Below, in pieces: positions 20,309 through 29,331 of a stretch of 64,000 nt of DNA. Source of the DNA: G963667425 sp963667425 [NCBI: bacterium]. GTDB lineage: Bacteria; UBP6; UBA1177. The stretch spans positions 1-64,000 of the forward strand of contig OY763407.1 of assembly GCA_963667425.1 (NCBI GenBank). Reading direction: 5' to 3'. The translations under genes and the position numbers were made by a program. Every line of letters begins with the position of its first letter. The stretch's first letter is position 1. A model generated the notes under the pieces. It worked only from the letters and a program-made list of their open reading frames with translations, was not told where the DNA came from and searched no databases.

Positions 20309-21526
20309 ATGGACATGCTCTTCAACGAATACATACTCATAATAATACTACTCTTTACAGCCTACTCATTCTTAGGCTGGCTACTCGAAGTAATATATAG
20401 ATTCATAATAGACAGAAAAGTACTTAATCCAGGCTTCTTTTACGGACCATACCTTCCAATCTACGGCGTCTCCGCCCTTGCAGTCATACTACTGGCAATC
20501 ATGACAGATAACTACCCGATAGTTGTCTTTTCAGGCGCACTCTTTGTAACAGCACTTGAATACATAGTCGGAACAGTAGCCGAAAACTACTTTGGAATGA
20601 AACTATGGGACTACTCGGACAACAAATTCAACATAAAAGGACGAATCTGCCTTAAATATTCATTACTCTGGGCGGCACTCATCGCAATATTCATACTGTT
20701 TATCCACCCATACATCTTTGAACAGATAGTAAAAATACCATTCCTATACAAAATTCTTATAACAGTCTTTCTCTCAGGAATCTACTTCTACGACTTCATA
20801 CTGACGCTATTCCTCGTACTCAACTTAAGAAAACTCATAACAAAATTCAACAACGAAGAAATCAGCTTTGAACTTGTAAAGACGCAATATGAAAAACTAT
20901 CAAGAATAATAAACAGCTTCCCCAGCTTTGGCAAAGAACTGTGGGTGAAATATAACAAAGAAGAGAAAAAAACAAAGCGAAGAAAAGACATAGCTGAAAT
21001 AATAGAAGAAAACAGCGAAGACGACCCCGAATACTACGAAATAGTCTCCGACATAATCGAAAACCCCGAGTTCTGCGAAACAATGAACTACAAACACCAC
21101 CACTCATCAATATTTGAACACAGCTACTACGTAAGTTACTACTCATACAGACTTGCAAAGAAATTCAAACTCGATTTTAAATCAACAGCAAGAGGCGCAT
21201 TAATGCACGACTTCTTTTTGTACGACTGGCACAAAGATCATCCTGAAAAAGGGGAAAACCACGGCAGAGAACACCCTAAAACAGCACTTAGAAACGCAAA
21301 AAAACATTTTGACATAAACAAAATAGAAGAAGACATAATCATAAACCATATGTGGCCATTCACAAAAGCATTTCCAACAACCAAAGAAGCATTTATAGTC
21401 CTATCCGTTGACAAATACATGGCATCAAAAGAACTATTTGAAGAAGCAAAATCAATACTTGGAAAGAATATCACAAAAATGATAGTCAAAGTGAAAACAA
21501 GAAAAAAAGAACCGGAGAATAAATAG
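20309..21526 (+). CDS. CmpB-type membrane domain fused to a cytoplasmic HD domain
   Basis: The N-terminal half (about residues 1-180) is a multi-helix domain of the ABC_trans_CmpB / putative ABC transporter permease family, with FLGWLLEVIYR, NPGFFYGPYLPIYG and WDYSDNKFNIKGRICL. The C-terminal half (about 240-400) is an HD hydrolase domain: HHSSIFEHSYYV, ALMHDFFLYDWH, GREHPKTAL and INHMWPF supply His/Asp metal ligands. A charged linker (about 195-245) joins them. HD domains cleave phosphoesters, often nucleotides, so the fusion may be a membrane-tethered nucleotide hydrolase. It is last in the eight-gene run; a second in-frame ATG at 20315 is possible. Confidence 0.78.
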   Translation: MDMLFNEYILIIILLFTAYSFLGWLLEVIYRFIIDRKVLNPGFFYGPYLPIYGVSALAVILLAIMTDNYPIVVFSGALFVTALEYIVGTVAENYFGMKLWDYSDNKFNIKGRICLKYSLLWAALIAIFILFIHPYIFEQIVKIPFLYKILITVFLSGIYFYDFILTLFLVLNLRKLITKFNNEEISFELVKTQYEKLSRIINSFPSFGKELWVKYNKEEKKTKRRKDIAEIIEENSEDDPEYYEIVSDIIENPEFCETMNYKHHHSSIFEHSYYVSYYSYRLAKKFKLDFKSTARGALMHDFFLYDWHKDHPEKGENHGREHPKTALRNAKKHFDINKIEEDIIINHMWPFTKAFPTTKEAFIVLSVDKYMASKELFEEAKSILGKNITKMIVKVKTRKKEPENK

Positions 21527-21634
21527 GCAAAGATATCTTTCTTTAATTGTTTATTCTGAGATTTTAAGTATTTGGTGGGAGAGGAATAATATTTAATGTT
21601 TAACAGATGACTCTTATCTCTCTGGAAATGTTAA

Positions 21635-22480
21635 TTAAACAGGAAATTCTAAGCTGTCTATTTCATGTTCATAGAAGGGAGGCCTGTATTTAATGAAATT
21701 TACTGGATATTCCGAAAAATTTGTATTAATCATTAATTTTTCAAGTAAAAGAGAGGTGAAAATTAGAAGAGCATTCTCTCCAGCATGATGTAAGTTTAAA
21801 AAAGCTTTTTTTTGTTTTGTATTGTTTTCATCATATATATACTTTTTCTCAAGAACCTTACCGGCTTTTAGAAAAACTATCAAATCCGGATATTCTTTAT
21901 CAATTTTTTTTAATTCATCTTTACTAATATCTTTAATGGAATAGTTTTCTCCACCATTGAAAATAAATGTAATGAACGGTAACAGATCCTGGATTGGAAC
22001 AACAGCATCTACTTGTTCGTTTTTTTCAATTGCTTCTATTTTATTCTCTAGCAACCACACTCTATCATTAATATTCGGGTATTGTACTGACTTCCTAATT
22101 CCAGAAGATGCAGTTTTTTTATTTTTAATATCTTTAAAGATGTCATTAGACCAGTTAGTTTTAATTTCTATTATTGCTTTTACAGATTCTATGAAGAACA
22201 TGGAGTGTCCTAATAGTCTCAAACTTGGAAAATTATATTCATCCCAGATAACCAAGTCCGATTCTTTACTTTTTCCAATAATACCATAAACCATTCCTTT
22301 CCCAATTCCAAATCTCTTAGGTAAAATTTCTTTAAGATAAATATCAATAAGATTTTCTCTATGAGTGCCTTTCAATGATGAATGTTCTACAACAGCTTGA
22401 TTTGATACAGCAATTAAGTGTTCAGATTTCATTTTGAAATATGTTTTTATTAAATCATACGTTGATGTTTTATCTGTCAT
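21635..22480 (-). CDS. DUF6602 protein, probable PD-(D/E)XK nuclease-like
   Basis: This 281-residue protein matches the DUF6602 pattern: an N-terminal helical segment (TYFKMKSEHLIAV), the start of an alpha/beta core (HRENLIDIYLKEILPKRFGIG), then SDLVIWDEYNFP and FFIESVKAIIEIKTN. The Asp of the first strand and the E-x-K of the second (about residues 74 and 99-101) match a PD-(D/E)XK nuclease active site. Such genes are common in defence regions, and a type I restriction-modification locus lies nearby on the same strand. A 43-bp near-copy of its 5' end lies beyond hsdR at 26125-26167. No biochemical role is known to me. Confidence 0.7.
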   Translation of the reverse strand: MTDKTSTYDLIKTYFKMKSEHLIAVSNQAVVEHSSLKGTHRENLIDIYLKEILPKRFGIGKGMVYGIIGKSKESDLVIWDEYNFPSLRLLGHSMFFIESVKAIIEIKTNWSNDIFKDIKNKKTASSGIRKSVQYPNINDRVWLLENKIEAIEKNEQVDAVVPIQDLLPFITFIFNGGENYSIKDISKDELKKIDKEYPDLIVFLKAGKVLEKKYIYDENNTKQKKAFLNLHHAGENALLIFTSLLLEKLMINTNFSEYPVNFIKYRPPFYEHEIDSLEFPV

Positions 22481-22548
22481 TGCTGCATATCCTCACAAAA
22501 CGTATTGCCATATAAGTATAAATGTTATCTTTCTCCATTAGCTGAAAC

Positions 22549-22578
22549 AATATAATCATATAGGGAAAATACCGTCAA
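22549..22578 (-). promoter_or_regulatory. Promoter of the DUF6602 gene
   Basis: On the minus strand TTGACG (-35) is followed after 18 bp by TATATT (-10), about 70 bp before the start codon. The -10 context ATTATATTGTTTCAG recurs almost unchanged before hsdM and near 26101-26119. Confidence 0.6.
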
Positions 22579-22662
22579 ATAATTTGTATTTTTTTAATTG
22601 TAATATTTATGAGGACTGATTTGTATCGTAGGAAATTTTATTCTTCTTTTTCTAGTCCTACT

Positions 22663-24726
22663 TCACTTCACCGCCCCGCACGTTTCTTCACCTGACAGAG
22701 TTTCTGTCTCATCTTTGCAGCCGATATAATTCATTATTCCACCATCCGGTACAGAATTTTGTTGAGCTTTATCGTTTGCTGAGAAATCTATATTGTAAAT
22801 TCCTTTCGGTACGAGTATTTCATATGTTGCGGGGCCTGCTCTGCCTATTGAATTGTTTATATTTATCTGCGACATTTCTTTGCTTGTTATAATAACATTT
22901 CCCCTCTGCATGTAGGAAAATTCCTTTATGGTATTATCAGGCATCATTTTGCCATTTAATCTGACTTCCCCTTTTATTAATGACGTTTCCACGTCAAAGT
23001 TATGCTCAGTATCAGAATTTAATTTAAAGTTTTTTTCAATTATTCCCGGTGTTGAGAATACCATGTTTCTGTAAAGTATAGGATTTGGATCAAATAACAC
23101 TTCATAATTACCTTTAAAAAGAGAAAATTCATAATAGACAGGACCATTGGTTCCAAGTGGTATCGTATATGAATTGAATAATCCTTTTCCAGTGATTTTT
23201 ATAACTCCACGTTCTTTCTGATAATATTCCGGAAACTCTTTTTCATCCAAAGTTACTTCTCCTTTGACTGTTGCGGTTTCAAGGTTAAAGTTTCTTATAT
23301 GTGAGTTTATAAAATTTATATTGCTGTCCAGTCTTGTTCCATATTCAGGGAGTATGTCCTGACATTTTGATGACTGCGGCAGAAAGAACAGCTCATATTC
23401 CCCTTTGTATGCTGTAAGTTCGTATTTAGCATTGCCTTTAGTTCCAATTTCTGAATAAACGCTGTGATACAGGGCTTTGTTTCTCAGTTGTAACGAGCCT
23501 CTTCCATTATCTTTACATCCATTTTTTCTGTTATCTGGCATCGTTTCTCCATTTAGAGTCACTTCGCCGCTTAATGTGACCGTATCGAGATTAAAGTTTA
23601 ACGTTTTATCTCTACCTGGCTCAAAATCATCTGCAAGTTTTGCATCGCTATCAATAATAGCATTCTGATAGTAATCTGACATCAGGAAAACGTCATAGAT
23701 ATTGTTGTATAATGTTATTTCATACTTTGCAGGACCGGAGCTGCCAAGAGTAGCTGTCAGATATCTATCAGATCCTTTCGCTATAAAAACTATGGATCCT
23801 CTGCTGTGGTTTTCATGATCTTTAAAAGTGTTATCAGGCATGGTTTTTCCGTTTATAGTTATCTCGCCTTTTAACGTTACGCTCTTAATATCAAAATCTT
23901 TCACCTGATCCCTGTTGATATTAAGGTTGTCGGAAAGCGTTATTCTATATTGTTTAAAGACATTCTGATCTTCATAGTTTCTTGGCATAAAAGCCGCAGT
24001 GTAGTTTCCTTTAAAAAGATATGCGGAGTATGTCACATCACCGCTGTTTCCAATAGGGTAGCGCACTTCTGTTTGAGTGTCATCTTTTGTAATTATTATA
24101 TCTCCCCTTTCCATATATTTTTCGTCATAAACCTGACGGGTGTTATCGGGAACGCTCTTGCCGTTTAACGTCAGCCTCCCTTTCAGCATTACAGTTTCAA
24201 GATCAAAGTTGAATTTCATCTCTTTATCTATAACAATAGACTTGTGAAGTACAACTTCGTATGGAGGCACGGCATCCTGAAGCTTTTTATCATATCCTAC
24301 AAAACTTACTCTGTATCTTCCCTTGTATATTTCTTTGGAATAAGTGGCTTCACCCTTTGCTCCAATTTTGACAGCAAAATAATTTTCTGAATTCTTAGCT
24401 TGAAACTTTACATAGCCTCTTGTCTGATCTTCTGTTTCTAAAGTATTATCAGGCATCTGTTTTCCATTAATCTTTACGATTCCTGAAACCTTAACAGTTT
24501 CAAGATTTATATTTATTTTGTTATACCATTTAGTTCTATTGATATTACAAACCTGTTCGCATGTTCCCGCATCACTGCATTCTTCATTAATCGTGCAAGT
24601 TCCGCAAGCTCCGCCGCAACCGTCATCACCGCATACTTTATCAACGCAGTTCGGCAGACACTGACTATTATCATCACATGCTGTAAATAAAAATAAAAAG
24701 AGAATAAATGTTATTAAATATTTCAT
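22663..24726 (-). CDS. Repeat-rich envelope lipoprotein (six about 100-residue repeats)
   Basis: I chose the start at 24726 because AAGGAG lies upstream and the product then begins with a clean lipoprotein signal (YLITFILFLFLFTAC). A Cys-rich stretch follows (CGDDGCGGACGTC, about residues 30-60). Six tandem repeats of about 100 residues come next, each opening with a form of T-V-x-L-x-G-x-I-x-L-N-G-x-x-M-P-D-N and ending with GxxxY...L-Y-K-G-x-Y-x-x-x-F. The repeats look all-beta, like carboxypeptidase-regulatory or Ig-like modules. It is probably surface-exposed or periplasmic, perhaps a stalk or adhesin. A longer paralogue lies at 35909-38737. Function unknown. Confidence 0.75.
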   Translation of the reverse strand: MKYLITFILFLFLFTACDDNSQCLPNCVDKVCGDDGCGGACGTCTINEECSDAGTCEQVCNINRTKWYNKININLETVKVSGIVKINGKQMPDNTLETEDQTRGYVKFQAKNSENYFAVKIGAKGEATYSKEIYKGRYRVSFVGYDKKLQDAVPPYEVVLHKSIVIDKEMKFNFDLETVMLKGRLTLNGKSVPDNTRQVYDEKYMERGDIIITKDDTQTEVRYPIGNSGDVTYSAYLFKGNYTAAFMPRNYEDQNVFKQYRITLSDNLNINRDQVKDFDIKSVTLKGEITINGKTMPDNTFKDHENHSRGSIVFIAKGSDRYLTATLGSSGPAKYEITLYNNIYDVFLMSDYYQNAIIDSDAKLADDFEPGRDKTLNFNLDTVTLSGEVTLNGETMPDNRKNGCKDNGRGSLQLRNKALYHSVYSEIGTKGNAKYELTAYKGEYELFFLPQSSKCQDILPEYGTRLDSNINFINSHIRNFNLETATVKGEVTLDEKEFPEYYQKERGVIKITGKGLFNSYTIPLGTNGPVYYEFSLFKGNYEVLFDPNPILYRNMVFSTPGIIEKNFKLNSDTEHNFDVETSLIKGEVRLNGKMMPDNTIKEFSYMQRGNVIITSKEMSQININNSIGRAGPATYEILVPKGIYNIDFSANDKAQQNSVPDGGIMNYIGCKDETETLSGEETCGAVK

Positions 24727-25344
24727 AGCGATCTCCTTAAATGAGTGATTCATTATGTCACAATATAAAATAATTTCAAGGAAAGGGTAGTTGTTGTTCA
24801 GGATTAACTTCATTTAATCATAAATATTTTCCATTGAAATTATAAAATTCTTAAATAATAGGCTTAGTCTTTTCAAATAGGCAGCTGTTTTCTTAATTAG
24901 GCAGCTTTTCACTCTTTTTATTTGTATCTTTTCTGTTTATTAATTGCTTATAAAAAAACTTTACAAAAGAAATTTACGTTATAAGATAAGATATGTTTCA
25001 ATTAAACTCTGGTTTATGCTTTTTGAGTGGTGATTTTGTTACTGCAAGCACCGATTGCTCCTGATGGAGGACTGATTCGCACTTTTTGAGTAGTAATTTT
25101 GTTACTGCGGGCAGTGATTGTTCCTGATGGAGTACTGATTCACACTTTTTGTGTGGTGATTTTGTTACTGCGGGCAGTGATTACCACTGATGGAGGACTG
25201 ATTCACACTTTTTGAGTGCTGATTCTGCCAAGTTTTGCACTGATTGCCACTGATGTTGTGCCGAATCTTCTTTTTCTTGCCGTTGTTAATGGTTTTGTCT
25301 GGTTGAAAATGTTATTTTAATGACCGGTTATGGAGGTTTTTGTT
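24727..25344. other. Long intergenic region with tandem repeats
   Basis: This 618-bp gap separates divergent genes. The left part is AT-rich and holds a possible minus-strand promoter (TTGAAA, 16 bp, CATAAT at 24752-24779) and two AGGCAGCT direct repeats near 24880-24907. The right part holds four copies of a 63-bp unit. All six frames are interrupted by stops, so I see no gene here. The composition changes to G- and T-rich at the repeats. Confidence 0.7.
25017..25268. repeat. Four tandem copies of an imperfect 63-bp repeat
   Basis: Units begin at 25017, 25080, 25143 and 25206, each opening with a form of CACTTTTTGAGT and containing GATTTTGTTACTGCGGGCAGTGATT and CTGATGGAGGACTGATT-like blocks. 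The first three are close copies and the fourth has diverged. The period is a multiple of three, but each frame hits stop codons, so the array is not coding. Confidence 0.88.
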
Positions 25345-26070
25345 ATGAGTGATGAAAAGATTACTGTAAACACTGTCTCAAATGAGGAGATTGTTTCTGA
25401 TGTCGTGGCTGAGAAGCCTGATAGAAGTTACAATTCCGGTAATTCTGTTGATGACAGGATGCTTGCTTCACGTATCGGTATTGATGGAGCGTTGAGTTCG
25501 CCTGAGATTATGGCGTGTTTTGAAAAAATCGGCTTTGGGGAGGCGAAATTTTCTGAGGGGAAGGCTCTTCTTGATTCTGTTCTTGCTCTTACCAGGAAGC
25601 AGCGTGAGGATTTGAGTCTTAAAAATGATGCTTATGATTCTTTTACCGAGATGAAGAACAATCTTGATAATGTTCATCGTGACAGAGTTAAGCTTGCAAG
25701 GGTTCTTTTTAAAGATGATGAGCAGAAGCTTACTGCTCTTGGTCTTGATGAGAAAAAGAAGAATGGTTTTTCGGGCTGGGTTAATCAGATTTCTCTTTTT
25801 TACACTAATGCGATGAAGGATCCTGAGATTATTTCTGTTCTTACGGGTATCGGTGTTGATGAGGCTGAGGCGAATAATGTTCTTGGCAGGATTCAGCTTA
25901 TTGTTGATATGAAGATCAGGTATGAGGAGCTGAAAGGTTCTCTTTCTGAGACAACGAAAGAGCGTAATACCAAGCTTAAAAAGCTTGACAGGTTTATGTC
26001 TGATATGAGGGTCTTTGCAAAGGTCGCTCTTAAGGATCATCCCGCTTTTTTGAGAAAGCTTGGGTTTTAA
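25345..26070 (+). CDS. Hypothetical helical protein with internal duplication
   Basis: The start at 25345 is placed by GGAGG eight bases upstream. The 241-residue protein has no signal peptide or membrane helix. After a short acidic N-terminus it contains two related halves of about 85 residues. The first runs from SPEIMACFEKIGF to VLFKDDEQKLTALGL, the second from DPEIISVLTGIGV to VALKDHPAFLRKLGF. Each is predicted to be mostly helical with a coiled-coil-like centre. I do not recognise the family. Its codons end strikingly often in T or G, opposite to genes at 16-21.5 kb. It stands alone after the 63-bp repeats. Confidence 0.7.
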   Translation: MSDEKITVNTVSNEEIVSDVVAEKPDRSYNSGNSVDDRMLASRIGIDGALSSPEIMACFEKIGFGEAKFSEGKALLDSVLALTRKQREDLSLKNDAYDSFTEMKNNLDNVHRDRVKLARVLFKDDEQKLTALGLDEKKKNGFSGWVNQISLFYTNAMKDPEIISVLTGIGVDEAEANNVLGRIQLIVDMKIRYEELKGSLSETTKERNTKLKKLDRFMSDMRVFAKVALKDHPAFLRKLGF

Positions 26071-26124
26071 TCTGATGGGTTGTTAAGTCTTTTTTGTTAT
26101 CTGAAACAATGTAATCTTAAAGAA

Positions 26125-26167
26125 AATATGTTTTTATTAAATCATTCGCTGATGTTTTATCTGTAAT
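26125..26167 (-). pseudogene. Remnant of a DUF6602 gene 5' end
   Basis: These 43 bases match the first codons of the DUF6602 gene (22438-22480) at 40 positions. They translate as ITDKTSANDLIKTY against MTDKTSTYDLIKTY, with the start codon changed to ATT. The fragment sits a few bases beyond the hsdR stop codon and then loses similarity. A promoter-like element found before the intact gene follows at 26101-26119, so this looks like a recombination or deletion scar. Confidence 0.65.
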
Positions 26168-26169
26168 TT

Positions 26170-29100
26170 TTATTCAAGTGTAAAATCTTTGTTTATAATA
26201 AACTTTTGAAGCAGGTTGTGAATCTGTATATTTATTTTAAACTGTGGAATTGGTTGTTTTGCCAGTTTTTCAAAATATTCTTTAGCTTTGGTTTTATCAA
26301 CGGTGTTTTTTAGTTCATCAAATCGTCCATACTCATTAATGTTTTGTTCGGTTACATTCGTTTCCAGCATGTTTCTCAGTTTGGTTTCATCTAATCCAAA
26401 TAGTTTAACGATGTTGCAGATTTCATCATTTCTTGCTTTAAACTGATAATCTGTAATGTATTCTCTGAATGTTTTGCTGGTATCTATTTCAATGTTTCCG
26501 CTTTGTACTTCATGCAGGAAGATGTTTGCATATTTCTGCTCTTCCTGGGTGAGTGATGCAAATGATTTGTGCAGCTCGTCAAGTGTATGCTGTAGTTGTT
26601 CGTTATCGATGTTTTCCTGTTTCAGTGTTTTAAGGAATTTTTCAAAGCGGTTGTTCATGTAGTCGGCATCTATCACAGCGGTGTCGATTTCTGTCAGATA
26701 TCCATCTATTTCAAATGGAATTTTACCGCTGCCACCTTCACCGCCGTCATTACTACAGAGTTCTTTATAACGAAGTGCAAGAATAAGGTAGGTATTTTCA
26801 TCAACCTGTAATGTTACTTCTGTTTTTTTCTCTTCTTTGTCAAAAGTATATATCAGTTGGTTCCATTTAAATCCCTGAATCTTTGCAGCTTCTAAATATA
26901 CACTCAGTTCTTTGAATAGTTTTGCAAATTTGCCTCGTTCTGAAATATTGTCAGGCAGTTTTTTAAAATTTTCAATTTCAGAGTTTTTGAACAGTTCACA
27001 TATTTCATTGTAGATATCGTTCATTTTGGTTAAGTTGCTTTCAAGTTTCTGAACAAACAACCCGAGAGGTCTGTCGCCGGAGTAAAGTTTTACAGCTTTT
27101 TCAATGTTTTTTTCCATAGTATGAGGAAATCTGTAATAGCGGATAGTTCCAAACGGTTTATCAGGACCAAACAGACGATTAGTGCGTGAAAATGCCTGAA
27201 TAATGTTTTCATAGCGAAGAATTTTATCCATATAAAGCGTATTTAACCACTTGGAATCAAAGCCTGTCAGCATTTGGTCAACGACAATCAGCAGATCTAT
27301 CTGCATTTCAGGCATCAAATCAATTCCCAGATAAGGTTTTTTATGTGCAAGCCGTGCGGCAATATCCTTTTTGAACTTTGCATGAGTCTCTAATTTAAAA
27401 TTCTGCATATATCTCTTGTTGTAATCCTCCAGAATCTCTACAAGCCCATCCTCTTTAAACTTAACACCGCCGTTGTTATCAATATTTGGATCAAACAACG
27501 CTGTTATTTTAAGTTCAGGTTTTTTAGATTTTACAAGTCTGTAATATTCTATTGCTTCAGGTATGCTTGACGTGGCAAAAACTGCATGAAATTTACCATT
27601 CTGACTAAGAGTAAGCCAGTTATCTAAAATATCTTCAACAACTTTCTCATAATGTTCAGTCCGTTCATATTGACTTTTAGTAAGATAATCTTCGATTCCC
27701 CTTATATACTTTCCTGCATCGTTAATGAATCCAGCCATTTTGATTTCTGATGAATTCATAAAGCTGTTAAAAATCTTTTTCTTTTCAGGATTGCCAAACG
27801 CCTCATCTTCACCCCCTGCCTTAGCTTTTTCAAGAGCGACAGCCCTGCGCAAATCTTTGTCACGGTAAGTCAAAACCTTATAAGGATCGAAACCAAGCAC
27901 ATTATTATCTCTAATTCCGTCAGCAATGCTGTAGCGATGCAATTCGTCACCAAATACAGTTGAAGTAGTATTCATCTTCTTCTGATTTTCATCCTGAATA
28001 GGTGTACCGGTAAAACCAAAAAAAATAGCATTTGGAAAAGTGCCTTTAATTGTTGGAAGCATATTTTCACCAAAAGTGGACCTATGACATTCATCAACAA
28101 TAATTACGATTCTCTTTGATTTAATTAAATCAAGATCATAAGATTTAAGCCGGCCCTCGGCATCATTTTCATTAATATTGCTCAATTTCTGAATAGAAGT
28201 GACAATTAATCTATCCGCCGGAGCATCACTTTTAAGCTTAGTGACTAAAACTGCTGTACTTTCGGTTGCCTGCACCTCTTCGTTATCATCGGCAAAAGCC
28301 TTATATTCAGTTAAAGACTGAGTACCCAGCTCGATTCTGTCCATAAGAAAAATCACCTTGTCAGCATCCTGAGAGTTAGCGATAAGTTGAGCAGATTTAA
28401 AGCTTGTCATTGTTTTACCCGAACCAGTCGTATGCCAGATATAGCCACCAAGCATATTTTTATTATTCCAGTCAGTTTTTGAAACCTTATCCGAAATAGC
28501 ATTTGCCGCATAATACTGATAACTGCGCATTACTTTCAGATTACCATCCGAATTATCGGCCACAGTGTAAAAACCAATCAACTGATGAGCCATAGGAATA
28601 GAGAGCAAAGTAGAAACAACACTTTTCCAGTCATTGACAGGCTCATTATTGAAATCTGCCCAGTGAAAGTAATAATCCTTATTAAACTTTTTATCAACGC
28701 CCGGATTAGCGAAATAGAGAGTTTCATCCGGCTCCATTGCCACAAAAATCTGAACCAGCGAAAAAATATTGGTAAAAACCCCCTCATCAGAATACTTTTC
28801 TATCTGATTGCAAGCCTGACTGACAGGAACACCGCTTTTTTTAAGCTCGATATGAATTACCGGCATACCGTTTATTAAAAGCATGAGATCGCCTCTGCGG
28901 TTGTTTAATATCTCTGAACTGGTTTTAAATTTAGGCTGCCGTACTATCTGGTAACGACTTTGACCAGCAGCAATCTCACGGCGGTCGTATATCTTAAGGC
29001 TGATTTCTCTGCCGAAATGGAGAGAATCGGCAGGATTATCCCTGGTAATAGCAACCGTTTTGCCATTGATAAAACCATTAAGCTTAAGAGATGTCCTCAG

Positions 29101-29316
29101 CTCCGTAATATGCTCAATAATCTGCTGCATTTCGCCATCAGTGAGAGGAATATCATTTAATTGGTCAATCCCTCTGTTGTTTTCAAATAGGATTTCAGCC
29201 CAGTTTTTAATCAAATCTTTTTCGGCAGGATATTTCAGCACCTCATTTTCCCATCCCTTTTTGGATAGTTCAACTATTACGGCTTCTTCAAACCGGGCTT
29301 CTGATGTATAAGTCAT
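26170..29316 (-). CDS. hsdR: Type I restriction endonuclease subunit R
   Basis: This 1048-residue subunit powers DNA translocation and cuts DNA in a type I restriction complex. The N-terminal PD-(D/E)XK nuclease shows GDLMLLINGMPVIHIELKK (about residues 140-160). The SF2 motor follows: motif I HTTGSGKTMTS (about 295), motif II DECHRS (about 410), motif III GFTGTP, motif V LTGFDSKWLNTLYMDK and motif VI QAFSRTNRLFG. A helical C-terminal part should bind the methylase. AAAGGA precedes the start, which lies 15 bases after hsdS. The gene looks intact. Confidence 0.95.
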   Translation of the reverse strand: MTYTSEARFEEAVIVELSKKGWENEVLKYPAEKDLIKNWAEILFENNRGIDQLNDIPLTDGEMQQIIEHITELRTSLKLNGFINGKTVAITRDNPADSLHFGREISLKIYDRREIAAGQSRYQIVRQPKFKTSSEILNNRRGDLMLLINGMPVIHIELKKSGVPVSQACNQIEKYSDEGVFTNIFSLVQIFVAMEPDETLYFANPGVDKKFNKDYYFHWADFNNEPVNDWKSVVSTLLSIPMAHQLIGFYTVADNSDGNLKVMRSYQYYAANAISDKVSKTDWNNKNMLGGYIWHTTGSGKTMTSFKSAQLIANSQDADKVIFLMDRIELGTQSLTEYKAFADDNEEVQATESTAVLVTKLKSDAPADRLIVTSIQKLSNINENDAEGRLKSYDLDLIKSKRIVIIVDECHRSTFGENMLPTIKGTFPNAIFFGFTGTPIQDENQKKMNTTSTVFGDELHRYSIADGIRDNNVLGFDPYKVLTYRDKDLRRAVALEKAKAGGEDEAFGNPEKKKIFNSFMNSSEIKMAGFINDAGKYIRGIEDYLTKSQYERTEHYEKVVEDILDNWLTLSQNGKFHAVFATSSIPEAIEYYRLVKSKKPELKITALFDPNIDNNGGVKFKEDGLVEILEDYNKRYMQNFKLETHAKFKKDIAARLAHKKPYLGIDLMPEMQIDLLIVVDQMLTGFDSKWLNTLYMDKILRYENIIQAFSRTNRLFGPDKPFGTIRYYRFPHTMEKNIEKAVKLYSGDRPLGLFVQKLESNLTKMNDIYNEICELFKNSEIENFKKLPDNISERGKFAKLFKELSVYLEAAKIQGFKWNQLIYTFDKEEKKTEVTLQVDENTYLILALRYKELCSNDGGEGGSGKIPFEIDGYLTEIDTAVIDADYMNNRFEKFLKTLKQENIDNEQLQHTLDELHKSFASLTQEEQKYANIFLHEVQSGNIEIDTSKTFREYITDYQFKARNDEICNIVKLFGLDETKLRNMLETNVTEQNINEYGRFDELKNTVDKTKAKEYFEKLAKQPIPQFKINIQIHNLLQKFIINKDFTLE

Positions 29317-29331
29317 TTTATCAGTCCTTTA

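Noticed and set aside
25017-25268. 63-bp repeats as a 21-residue coding repeat
   Set aside because: Each of the six frames meets stop codons within or between units.
24727-25344. Insertion-sequence remnant in the intergenic repeat zone
   Set aside because: No transposase fragment, terminal inverted repeats or target duplication was seen.
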